From: Lachnospiraceae bacterium
GTDB taxonomy: Bacteria > Bacillota > Clostridia > Lachnospirales > Lachnospiraceae
Assembly: GCA_021199655.1 (NCBI GenBank)
Contig: JAJQHQ010000059.1
Span: forward strand, 20,530 to 84,529
Direction of reading: 5' to 3'
DNA length: 64,000 nucleotides
Shown here: positions 35,945 through 44,842 of the stretch, in pieces
Position numbering within the stretch: position 1 is the first letter of the stretch
Layout: each line of letters begins with the position of its first letter
Notes under the pieces: generated by a model
Seen by the model: only the letters and a program-made list of their open reading frames with translations
Told to the model about the DNA's origin: nothing
Databases searched by the model: none
Translations under genes and position numbers: made by a program

Positions 35945-38900
35945 ATGTGTGGAAAGAGAAGATTTTATGGCATAGCTATTACAGTCGGAACGGTGTGTCT
36001 GCTGGCGGCTATCGTAATCAACCTGTACAGGAATGACACTGGTTTGTTTCAATCTGCGGCTTCCTCTTTGTCTGATGAAGCAACTTCTTCTTTTGTCCTT
36101 TTAGCGGATGTATCATATGAAAACACGGTTCTTAATAATCAGGATGCAATGCAGGCAGCGGAAGATCTGGGTCTATGTAAATCAGCTTCTGATTTGGCAG
36201 TATACAATACGACACAGATGCACGGAGAGACTTTTTATCAGTTGCAGCAGATTTATGAAGGAATTGATGTGTATGGTCATTCTGTCAGTGTTTTGACGGA
36301 TGAAAATGGAAATATTACAGCGGCCAGTGGAAATTATGTATCTGTTTCAGACATTGACACTGTGCCTTCCTTATCCTTGGCGGAAGCTGCGGATATCGTA
36401 TATGCAGATATAGAGAAGACTCTCGGCCTTGATGCAGCGGACCAACTCAGTCTCAGCGATGAGGCTGATTGCGAATCTGTGATTTTTCTGGATGAATATG
36501 AGGAACCGCATCTGACTTATGAAATGCGTCTCCTGGTGGACGGGATGGAGTATGGCACTGCGCTGGTGGATGCAGACACGGGCATTCTACTGGAGATGTC
36601 GATTATATCTGAACCGGACTTTAGCTCGTACGAGTTTGATACACATGTTTTTGGAAACGCAGTCGTATCTTTGTCTAAAAACAATACCGACAGTACATAT
36701 TATATTTTTTCTGATGAACAGAGAAATCTTGTACTTTATGATGCCCTGAAATCAAAAGTAGACTATGAATACGACAGTTCTACAGGCAGTGTAAATGTAT
36801 TCTTTGAAGATAATCCAAATGCGTCTGTCTTGCCTGCTAAAACAAATGATCTTGAGAATGTTAAGTTATCCTGGACATATGCTTATGCTGGAGCAACACT
36901 GACATACGATTATTTTATGGATGTCTTGGGCAGAGATGGTTTTGATGGCTATGGAGGCTCTACGTATATTATATGTAATACAGTAAACTCTTTTTCTTTT
37001 CTGGAGTCATTGCAGACAAATGCCAGTTCTGTTTTATTGTCAAATGCTTCAGTGCTTTGCTTTGAATGCTCCAGCAACTTAGCAGGTCTTAATATTGTAT
37101 CTCACGAGTATTCACACAGCGTTGAAAAATCTATTACATTAAAATCAGCTTCAGAAACTAGTGAAGAGTATAAAGCGGTCAGAGAGTCGATCGCCGATAT
37201 TTTTGCAGAAATGGTAGAAGCCTGGATCACGGGAGAGGATCCGGACTGGATTTATTCTGGCAACAATCGAAAGCTTTATAACAGTGGGGCCATATTTTCT
37301 GACGCGGTCTATGACTATAATAAGTATGGAGGTCTGAACCCTACTCGTGATGAGCATTCGTACAGCACAATTTCTTCTTACGCCATGTATTTAATATGGA
37401 ATTCGTGGCGCAGCGACGGCATGGATGTAGAGACAGCCATGACAGCCATGTCAGAACTTCTTTACCGGGCTCTGTTTCTTATCCCTGACAATGCGTCCTT
37501 TCAGGACTTTGCTTATGTGCTATATACCAGCGGTATGGTGATGGAGATTTCCGGAGAAATAACTCATTCGGAACTTCAGGCGATTCTGGATGCGTTTAAT
37601 TCAGTAAATGTAAAAGTGTCGGTGTACGGGCTGAAAGAATACGAATATAATGATTGGGACAGCTTTTATTACGATTGTCTGACAGAAGCGGCGTATGCGG
37701 TTATATCTGTGGATGGTACAACCATTCAGAATGCTGACGCTCAGGAGCTGGCTGTCCTTTTTATGCTTCCGCATATAAATGAAAAATTCCCCAGTTATAC
37801 ATATGATGACACATTGGGGGGATTCAGGCTGTCTTCCAGGGAACTGTCTGATCTTTTCTGCAGCATTTACGGAGACTACAGCCTGTGGAATGAGAGTAAT
37901 CTGGATTCTCTGACCTATTACAAATGTCTGGACGATGGCTCTTATCTTGTTCCTGTTTCAGAGGAAGATACAGCTGTAGCAGCCGGATGGGAATTGAATA
38001 TTACGGATTATGATCGATTGAAGTCCATAATTACAATGAGTGGAACATTGGTGAGCCCGAAAAGCGAAGGCAGTGCTTTGTATAATATTGAATTAGAATT
38101 TGAGCGAAATGTTTCCGGTGATTTTTTCTTTCGCGGCAGCTATGCTCTTGTCAGTCTGACAGTAGAGCGGGAGGGTTCCGCGCTGGGAATCTGTTCCGGT
38201 GAGATTTATGACGCGGAAACTGGCGCACCCATTCAAAATGCCTGTGTGAGCTTCTATGTTTACGATTCCTGGCTGCCTGATGAGCTCTATTCGGAAATTC
38301 AGAATTCTGTTTTCAGTGATGAGGATGGCTTTTTTTCCTTTGGCGATGATTATGAACCGGGATTCTATAAAATTACCTGTCAGGCTGATGGATATCAGGA
38401 CTATACCGGCTCGATTAAGGTCATAGCGAACAGCGGTAAGAATGGTGTTGACATCTATGCATTGAATGAAATTTATATGAATCCTTCTTTTGACACAGAT
38501 ACTATAGAATCATTTGATACAGAGACAGAGACTGAATCACCTGCAACAGAGGCGGATGTGATACAGTTTGGCAGTGAAGACACCGGCGACTCTTTCGGGG
38601 AACAGATTGCCACACTGGCTGCGCAGTATGGCGTGATTGCTACCGGAACAGATTCCTATGATAGTTTATTGGAAAATATCGACAATACGGCGGAGACATT
38701 TTCCTCTTCACGGATCAGTGGTCTGCTGTGCGCGGATATCTATGATTATGACATGGATGGTACGGATGAGTTGATGGTACTGCGTGTGGATCCTGGAGAC
38801 TTCTCGGCTGGCGACCTGGATTATGCCAGCACGAATCTTTATGTCTCCATCTATGAAAGTACGGAGAGCGGAGTGGTTTTGGCTGCTGAAAAACAGCTGA

Positions 38901-39607
38901 CGCTTACCTGCGGTCTGGGATGGGGCAATACTTCCAATGTGTTCAGTTTGTTCCGCTATATTTCTCAGACCGGAGATGATTTAGAAGATGACCCGCCTCA
39001 GGTTAATCTGGGTTTTGATTATTACTGCAATCTGTCAGGGGCTGATCTTACGTTCGGCCTGATCGCATTAACATATGATGGTGCGAATCTGCTTCTTGCT
39101 GACGGCCTTGAATGTATGGAGGATGCGGATGAGAATTATGCGGCTATGTATGTGGCATCAGATGAGGGAGCGCTGACGAATCTGACCGGCAGAATGTATC
39201 GAAACGAAGAGAATGGCTGGAGCACGAATGATCGTAATAATGGAGATGGCTTTTACGGATTTGATGGTGACTTTACAGATTATGAGGCATGTTTCGATCA
39301 GCTGCTGCGAGTCCGTTTTGACCTGTGGGATGAGCTGGCCTTCCGGTCCATGTTTGGAGAACTGAATGTTTCATCCGTTTCCGGGCTGGCATATGTTATC
39401 GGTCTGTCACCGGCGGAACTTTACGACGATAGTTCCATCACCGAGCTGTGTACAATCCAGGCTCCCTGGTATCAGGGCGGAATTACGCTGACGTGTGAGG
39501 ATGATGGTGGGCTGCTGGATTCTTACAGAGGCAATGCAGATACGAATTCAGTTGAGACAGATTCGGATGAGACAATCATCGTATTGAGTGCCACGATAGA
39601 CGGATGA
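35945..39607 (+). CDS. Membrane-anchored thermolysin-like (M4) metalloprotease, multidomain
   Basis: A 1220-residue exported protein. Residues 8-28 form an uncleaved-looking signal anchor. An FTP/PepSY-type propeptide follows (about 60-210; QLQQIYEGIDVYGHSVSVLTD, split). The M4 catalytic domain has zinc motif HEYSH (His387, Glu388, His391) and the third ligand in RESIADIFAE (Glu414). After a helical region comes a carboxypeptidase-regulatory-like beta domain (about 745-840), a Glu/Thr-rich linker, and a C-terminal domain with a calcium-type DYDMDGTDEL motif. No LPxTG or lipobox was seen, so attachment would be by the N-terminal helix. Its last two modules match those of the next gene. Confidence 0.8.
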   Translation: MCGKRRFYGIAITVGTVCLLAAIVINLYRNDTGLFQSAASSLSDEATSSFVLLADVSYENTVLNNQDAMQAAEDLGLCKSASDLAVYNTTQMHGETFYQLQQIYEGIDVYGHSVSVLTDENGNITAASGNYVSVSDIDTVPSLSLAEAADIVYADIEKTLGLDAADQLSLSDEADCESVIFLDEYEEPHLTYEMRLLVDGMEYGTALVDADTGILLEMSIISEPDFSSYEFDTHVFGNAVVSLSKNNTDSTYYIFSDEQRNLVLYDALKSKVDYEYDSSTGSVNVFFEDNPNASVLPAKTNDLENVKLSWTYAYAGATLTYDYFMDVLGRDGFDGYGGSTYIICNTVNSFSFLESLQTNASSVLLSNASVLCFECSSNLAGLNIVSHEYSHSVEKSITLKSASETSEEYKAVRESIADIFAEMVEAWITGEDPDWIYSGNNRKLYNSGAIFSDAVYDYNKYGGLNPTRDEHSYSTISSYAMYLIWNSWRSDGMDVETAMTAMSELLYRALFLIPDNASFQDFAYVLYTSGMVMEISGEITHSELQAILDAFNSVNVKVSVYGLKEYEYNDWDSFYYDCLTEAAYAVISVDGTTIQNADAQELAVLFMLPHINEKFPSYTYDDTLGGFRLSSRELSDLFCSIYGDYSLWNESNLDSLTYYKCLDDGSYLVPVSEEDTAVAAGWELNITDYDRLKSIITMSGTLVSPKSEGSALYNIELEFERNVSGDFFFRGSYALVSLTVEREGSALGICSGEIYDAETGAPIQNACVSFYVYDSWLPDELYSEIQNSVFSDEDGFFSFGDDYEPGFYKITCQADGYQDYTGSIKVIANSGKNGVDIYALNEIYMNPSFDTDTIESFDTETETESPATEADVIQFGSEDTGDSFGEQIATLAAQYGVIATGTDSYDSLLENIDNTAETFSSSRISGLLCADIYDYDMDGTDELMVLRVDPGDFSAGDLDYASTNLYVSIYESTESGVVLAAEKQLTLTCGLGWGNTSNVFSLFRYISQTGDDLEDDPPQVNLGFDYYCNLSGADLTFGLIALTYDGANLLLADGLECMEDADENYAAMYVASDEGALTNLTGRMYRNEENGWSTNDRNNGDGFYGFDGDFTDYEACFDQLLRVRFDLWDELAFRSMFGELNVSSVSGLAYVIGLSPAELYDDSSITELCTIQAPWYQGGITLTCEDDGGLLDSYRGNADTNSVETDSDETIIVLSATIDG

Positions 39608-39658
39608 TTTTGTAGCTGCATGTTTTGCATAAAGGAAGCAATTTTGGAGGAAGCAATC

Positions 39659-42472
39659 GTGAAAAGGAAAGCATATGGTATGGCAGTGCTGCTGCTTGCA
39701 ATAATTCTGGTTGGGGCGATTAGTCTTGAATTGCTGGGGCTGGCACCATGGGAAGCATTAACAGGAGGAGATTCTCTGCCTGTTCCTGAAGAGTATGCGG
39801 ATCAGATCACGGTTTATGAAAATGGGGATTTTGTTTATACTTATACAGAAGACCATATTGCTTTGGATACGGATGAATGGGTGATTTACGTTGATGAACT
39901 GGTTGATGTATTTCTGACAGAGGAATTATCTGGTGCTGAGAAACAGGAGCTGGCGGCTCAGGTAAACGGTACGATCGTTACCGATATTTCTGGAATTGTG
40001 AATATGATGCAGATTCTGGTAGATGTGACGGATTATGCTGGTATATGTGAATATGCGGATATTCTGAATGAAAATGAGATTGTACGGAGTGCCTCGTTTG
40101 ATGTGCCTTTTTATAATGAAGATATGTCAGTATATTCCGATAATAATCCATGGTCTGATACAGGAGAGGAGGAAGATCGAGGAAATGAAGAGAACCCAAA
40201 TGGAAATGACTGGTGGGCTGAAGCGATAGGGGCGTATACTGCCTGGAGCTATGAAGATTATTTTACATCTGATGTTGTGGCTGGTGTGCTTGATGGAGTT
40301 GTGAACACAGAACATGAGGATTTAAGTTCGTGTATTCAATTAATTAACTATACTCCTGGGAAATATAGTGATCATGGAACTATGGTTGCCGGGATTATTG
40401 GTGCTACTGATAACAATGTGGGAATCCGAGGTATTGCAAGTAGTACAAATTACAATCTGACGATTTATGCTATTGATCAGACTGGTAATTCTGATACCTC
40501 AATATCAGTGGACGATAAATATAATCTATATAGTTATACAGTAAATAGCGGTTCTTTTTTTGAGTCAATAAAGACTTTTCTGGAAAAAGATGTTAAAGTC
40601 ATAAATATGTCTTTTGGATATTCTCATCCATTTACAGAAAGTAAGTATAAAGAATTGGTTAAAAGTCAGGATTCGTCTATAAAAAAATTTATTGACAAGA
40701 ATGTTGCTTATAATACCTATTTAGAGATTGTAGAAAATGCTGCAGATTCTATATCAGAATTATGTATTGATTTAATGATTGATTTATTAGATATGGGGCA
40801 AGATTTTCTGATAGTAGAGGCAGCTGGAAATGGCTGGAATAACGGTGGGGAAGGACATGATTCAACATATTGCACAGGATACTTTACCGGTATACGAAAG
40901 GATTTATTTTCTGATGAAAATATGGACTACTATAATGCGGTTAATGAACATATTTTGATTGTGGGATGTGTAGAAAACTATACAGACGATGATGGAAACT
41001 ATAGAATGTACACATATTCGAATTTTGGGGAAAATGTTGATATTTGTGCTCCTGGATATAACATTTATCATTTGAGTGGAGACGGGTATATCACTGATCT
41101 TGGAGGAACATCCGCCGCTGCACCAATGGTAACCGGAGCCGCAGCTTTGCTGTGGTCTATTGAACCATCGCTGACAGCATCCGAAGTTCGAGGTTATCTT
41201 CTGTCAGAGCATAATTCAATTCATGCTGTTTCAGTTTATTCAGAGGATATGTATCCAATGCTCAATGTTGGTGCGGCGGTGGAAGCTCTTCTGGAAGATA
41301 TCGAAAATCTGGGAACCTGTTCCGGTAATGTGTATGATTCCCTGACAGAGGAGCCGGTTGAGGGTGCTGTAGTGACGATCACAAATGTCCGGGAGTATAA
41401 TACGTTTGAACGCATCTGGAATTATATTAAGAATGCTTTTGACCACGATTCTCTGGAAACCAGAGAGATTGAAATATCTACAACAACAGATGAATACGGG
41501 TGGTATCTTTTGGATGAAAATATATCAGCGGGAGAGTATGAGCTCACCGTTGAAGCAGATGGATATTATACTTATTCGGAAACGACGACCGTCAAGCCGA
41601 ATGGAGCTCTTGACTCAACGGTTTATTATGTCGATACAATCTATCTGGTTCCGCTAAGCGAGAGCAGCAGTATTCCTGTGATCCGGGAGAGGGAAACGGA
41701 AGCAGAGGCTGAACCGTCGGCAGCAGAGGCAGATGAGACCGCTTCCATGTACGCCGCCTATCTTGAAGTGATCGAGTCCTACGAGTCTCAGTACGGAGCA
41801 GGTTCTTACTATATCTGGGATCAGACCGATTATTACACTTATTATAAGGTCTCTGGTGTGTACCTGATCGAACTGCTGGATTTCGATGGAGACGGGCAGG
41901 AGGAACTGATGCTCTGTGTGCTGGATCCGGATTCCAGTGCTCCGGTCTATGGCGCTTCTGTATTTGCCGATGTATGGGCCTACAAAGATGGAGAAGCTGT
42001 TCTGGTCTATTCGCCGGAGCTTCAGGCTGATGAGTCGTACGATATGCTACACGATGGAGGTGTCTGGTATGAGGAAGGTGTTTGCATGAATATTATAGCC
42101 GCGAGTGAAATACAGATATATTTTGCATACACCAGCTATAACGGGAAAATTTATATGATGCAGGGCTTGTGGGGCGGCGTCACTAATGAGTACTATTACG
42201 GATATGAGGACGGAGAGTTTCATCTGGTGCATACCAGTGTTGAAGACGAAGATACCCGTACCTGTTATGTTGACGGCGAAGCTGTATCCGATTCGGAATG
42301 GCAGGAACAGCGGGAATTGTGGAATGCGGGAATGGTCCAGTACCATCTGCTATCCGTTGATGATACAAGTGAGCTGCAGGGAATGCTGTCAATAGCGGAA
42401 GAGACAAAATCATTTATCCGAGCTAATGCAGGAGATGAAGAAGAAACTGAATTAATGGTAGTAATACAGTAG
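39659..42472 (+). CDS. Membrane-anchored subtilisin-like (S8) serine protease, multidomain
   Basis: A 937-residue protein with an N-terminal anchor helix (about 8-30), an inhibitor-I9-like propeptide region (about 40-160), and an S8 catalytic domain. The triad is visible: Asp212 in GVLDGVVN, His239 in DHGTMVAGIIG, Ser485 in GGTSAAAPMVTG, with the oxyanion Asn391 in EAAGNGWNNGG. About 150 residues separate His and Asn, longer than subtilisin. A carboxypeptidase-regulatory-like beta domain follows (about 555-660), then a Glu-rich linker and a C-terminal domain with DFDGDGQEEL. I start it at GTG 39659, 8 bases after GGAGG. The catalytic core is visibly more AT-rich than the C-terminal part. Confidence 0.85.
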   Translation: MKRKAYGMAVLLLAIILVGAISLELLGLAPWEALTGGDSLPVPEEYADQITVYENGDFVYTYTEDHIALDTDEWVIYVDELVDVFLTEELSGAEKQELAAQVNGTIVTDISGIVNMMQILVDVTDYAGICEYADILNENEIVRSASFDVPFYNEDMSVYSDNNPWSDTGEEEDRGNEENPNGNDWWAEAIGAYTAWSYEDYFTSDVVAGVLDGVVNTEHEDLSSCIQLINYTPGKYSDHGTMVAGIIGATDNNVGIRGIASSTNYNLTIYAIDQTGNSDTSISVDDKYNLYSYTVNSGSFFESIKTFLEKDVKVINMSFGYSHPFTESKYKELVKSQDSSIKKFIDKNVAYNTYLEIVENAADSISELCIDLMIDLLDMGQDFLIVEAAGNGWNNGGEGHDSTYCTGYFTGIRKDLFSDENMDYYNAVNEHILIVGCVENYTDDDGNYRMYTYSNFGENVDICAPGYNIYHLSGDGYITDLGGTSAAAPMVTGAAALLWSIEPSLTASEVRGYLLSEHNSIHAVSVYSEDMYPMLNVGAAVEALLEDIENLGTCSGNVYDSLTEEPVEGAVVTITNVREYNTFERIWNYIKNAFDHDSLETREIEISTTTDEYGWYLLDENISAGEYELTVEADGYYTYSETTTVKPNGALDSTVYYVDTIYLVPLSESSSIPVIRERETEAEAEPSAAEADETASMYAAYLEVIESYESQYGAGSYYIWDQTDYYTYYKVSGVYLIELLDFDGDGQEELMLCVLDPDSSAPVYGASVFADVWAYKDGEAVLVYSPELQADESYDMLHDGGVWYEEGVCMNIIAASEIQIYFAYTSYNGKIYMMQGLWGGVTNEYYYGYEDGEFHLVHTSVEDEDTRTCYVDGEAVSDSEWQEQRELWNAGMVQYHLLSVDDTSELQGMLSIAEETKSFIRANAGDEEETELMVVIQ

Positions 42473-42488
42473 AAAGCGGCAAAACTGA

Positions 42489-42541
42489 TAAGCGCCCCTG
42501 CGGCATCCTGACGGATGGCAGGGGCGTTAAGCCGTATTTTA
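42489..42541 (+). terminator. Terminator closing the 11-gene block
   Basis: GCGCCCCTGC (42492-42501) and GCAGGGGCGT (42518-42527) form a strong stem; the downstream T-run is short (GTATTTT). It lies 20 bases after the protease stop and is also just beyond the pseudogene stop on the other strand. Confidence 0.75.
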
Positions 42542-43527
42542 ATACCAGACTTCTTTTTCCATAACGACCTCGCATTGCTTTTTATAGCAGGCAATGCCGT
42601 ATTTGAGAATTTTATGCATATCATCCTCTTTCAGTTCAGCGGTATAATTGTTTTTATTAATCTGGTCCAGAGCTTCCTTACATGCTGCGTTCAGATTCCC
42701 GCCTTCCGCATATTTCACCTCGATGATAATACCGATGCCTTCCTCTTCGATTTCAATCTGAATGTCATAGAATCCGTCGCCCGCTTCTCCATTTGAGCTG
42801 ACGCCCCAGTCGCTTTTATAGAACATAATTCCAAGGATCAGGCCGTGATAAAAGTTTTCCTTAAATTCTTTTCTGACAGCGGTATCGCGGATACTGATCG
42901 TCTTTCCCATACACTTTGTGAACACCCGCTCGACATCGGTTGTATCACCATTCTTCAGTGCAGCGCAGAATTCGGTCACTAAAGTGCCGTCTTCTGCCAC
43001 TTTTTCTTCAAATAAGTCCAGAATAAATTCGCTGAAGATTTCTCGGACTTCGTTGTTTGGAATTTTAAGACGAACCAGATTTCACGTACTTCCGCATCAG
43101 TAAAGCCGAACTGTTCGTCACATTCCGCGTCCAGAAGGGAGTATATTTTCAGATTGTTCAATCCGGTAAAGATACTTTCTTTTGAAACCCTGAGGCAGCC
43201 TGTCATTACCGAAAAAAACAGGCTGTCGTTCGTTTTTAAAGCGGCATCTAACATATTTCGGATCAGAACGATCATCTTGTCATAGTAGCCGTGTTCATTC
43301 GCTTTTGCCAGAGGCACGTCGTATTCATCAATCAGAATGATCACTTTCCGGCCATAATGTTTTTCCAAAAGCCGGGATAAGGTATTCAGACTGCCGGTGA
43401 TTGTAGACTCGGACATGGCAAAGGTGCTTTGTAATGTGTCGTCGACTTTAATAAGCTGACGATAATTGCATTTAAAAACATTACATGTAACTGTGGAAAG
43501 CTTACCACAAAGTTGCATAATAAGCAA
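42539..43527 (-). pseudogene. Decayed AAA-ATPase / PD-(D/E)XK nuclease family protein
   Basis: The 3' part (42539-43000) encodes an intact-looking PD-(D/E)XK domain: GFYDIQIEIEEEGIGIIIEVKYAEGG has the D...ExK core. The 5' part (42979-43527) encodes a piece of the AAA domain with IILIDEYDVPLA (Walker B) but no Walker A. Around 43035-43090 the frame changes: the correct continuation (VRLKIPNNEVREIFSEF) lies in another frame immediately after a truncated FTDAEVREI, so a middle segment has been deleted. Both the P-loop and the middle are lost, so no function is expected. The family (AAA-ATPase_like plus PDDEXK_9) is abundant in Lachnospiraceae and Bacteroidetes. Confidence 0.82.
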
Positions 43528-43554
43528 GAATGATTGTAATGCTTCAGATTTGCG

Positions 43555-44751
43555 TTATTCGGTTTCTGTCTCCTTGCGGATATTCAGGTACACGTCATCC
43601 CGCGAATGGTATCCGCCGGCAATGATGACCTCGTCGATATTATCTGCTGTCACAGCCACCGGATCCAGCTTGTAGTAGGGCACTTCAAAAGAGCCGGACG
43701 TGACGGTCTCGGTGACCGGGTAGGCGCAGGAATCAGAGGTGATGTCTTCGCCGCGGGCGAGCGCGACCGCCAGAGTCGCTGCGACCATGGCCTGTTCCTC
43801 CACGGATTTGTAGACGGTCATTTCCTGCGTTCCTTCGACGATCCGCTGGCAGGCAGAGAGTTCGGCGTCCTGCCCGACGACAGTGACCTGTCCGGCAAGC
43901 TGATTTTCGGAGAGTGCCTTGATGGCCTGGCTGGCGAGGTCGTCATTGCCGCACATGACCGCCACGATGTCGCGCGAGACTTCCAGACCTTCGTTTACAT
44001 AGTCGAAAGCGAGCTCGGCGAGCCAGTTGTCGCAGTAGGCGGAGTAGACGATCTCAAGGCCGCTGTCTTTTAAGGTGGAGGTAAAGCCGTCTTCGACATC
44101 TGTAACATTCAGATCAGTCGGAGAGCCGTAGATGGCGAAGATTTCTCCGCCGTCCGGGCAGGCGTCGATCAGTGCTTCGGCCATCAGCACACCGACCTCA
44201 AAGTTGTCAAAGGAGATGTACAGATCGGCGTCCACATCCGAGATCAGCCGGTCATAGCAGATGACCCGGATGCCGCTGTCGATGGCTTCGTTTACAACGT
44301 CCTTTAATGCGTCTCCGTCGACGGCGATAATGACGATGACGTCCATTTCTTTCTGGATAAAGTATTCTATCTGTGAGATCTGTTCTTCACTGTCGCCGCC
44401 AGCTACCTGTACATTTACATCCGCGCCGAGGCTCTGGGCAGTGGAGACAAACATATCGCGGTCGCGCAGCCAGCGCTCGATCACGAAGGAGTCAAAGCTT
44501 AAGCCGATCTGCAGGCGTTCTTCTGTCTCGGACTGTTCCGTCTCTGTGATGGGTTCCTGTTCGGAACAGCCGCTTAAGGAGAGTAGCAGGGCGGTCATCA
44601 GAAGAAGCAGCGCAAGGCTGCGCAGTCGCCACAGATTTATTTTCGGTTCTGTGGAGTACGTGTCGGCTGCTTTTCCTCTGAATATTATTTTGCATTTAGA
44701 AGCATGAAAATATATATTGTTTAAGCCTGCATCAACAGGATTTCTGTACAT
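43555..44751 (-). CDS. Sugar-binding lipoprotein (ChvE-like) of the sensing module
   Basis: A 398-residue periplasmic-binding-protein-1 family lipoprotein. A lipobox LSLSGCSEQE lies near residue 60 behind a long hydrophobic segment, giving an unusually long N-region. The sugar-binding fold shares segments with the transporter protein at 49298 (ERWLRDRD, then CYDRLISDVDADLYISFDN). The start at 44751 has GAGGTG upstream; a longer reading to 44787 is less likely. It is the last gene of a minus-strand series and follows the response regulator by 90 bases. As a duplicate of the transporter's binding protein it may feed the same ABC system or act as a decoy or sensor. Confidence 0.8.
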   Translation of the reverse strand: MYRNPVDAGLNNIYFHASKCKIIFRGKAADTYSTEPKINLWRLRSLALLLLMTALLLSLSGCSEQEPITETEQSETEERLQIGLSFDSFVIERWLRDRDMFVSTAQSLGADVNVQVAGGDSEEQISQIEYFIQKEMDVIVIIAVDGDALKDVVNEAIDSGIRVICYDRLISDVDADLYISFDNFEVGVLMAEALIDACPDGGEIFAIYGSPTDLNVTDVEDGFTSTLKDSGLEIVYSAYCDNWLAELAFDYVNEGLEVSRDIVAVMCGNDDLASQAIKALSENQLAGQVTVVGQDAELSACQRIVEGTQEMTVYKSVEEQAMVAATLAVALARGEDITSDSCAYPVTETVTSGSFEVPYYKLDPVAVTADNIDEVIIAGGYHSRDDVYLNIRKETETE

Positions 44752-44842
44752 TGTCGACACCTCTTTATCCTTATCTTTGCATATCACCGAAGAGAATCCG
44801 GAATACTGTAAATTACCGCAGCGATAATCGTCAGCATTATGT

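Noticed and set aside
32643..42472. A type VII secretion locus, suggested by FHA domains and a subtilisin-like protease
   Set aside because: There is no FtsK/SpoIIIE-type EssC ATPase, no WXG100 protein and no other type VII core component, and the S8 protein has its own long C-terminal modules unlike mycosins.
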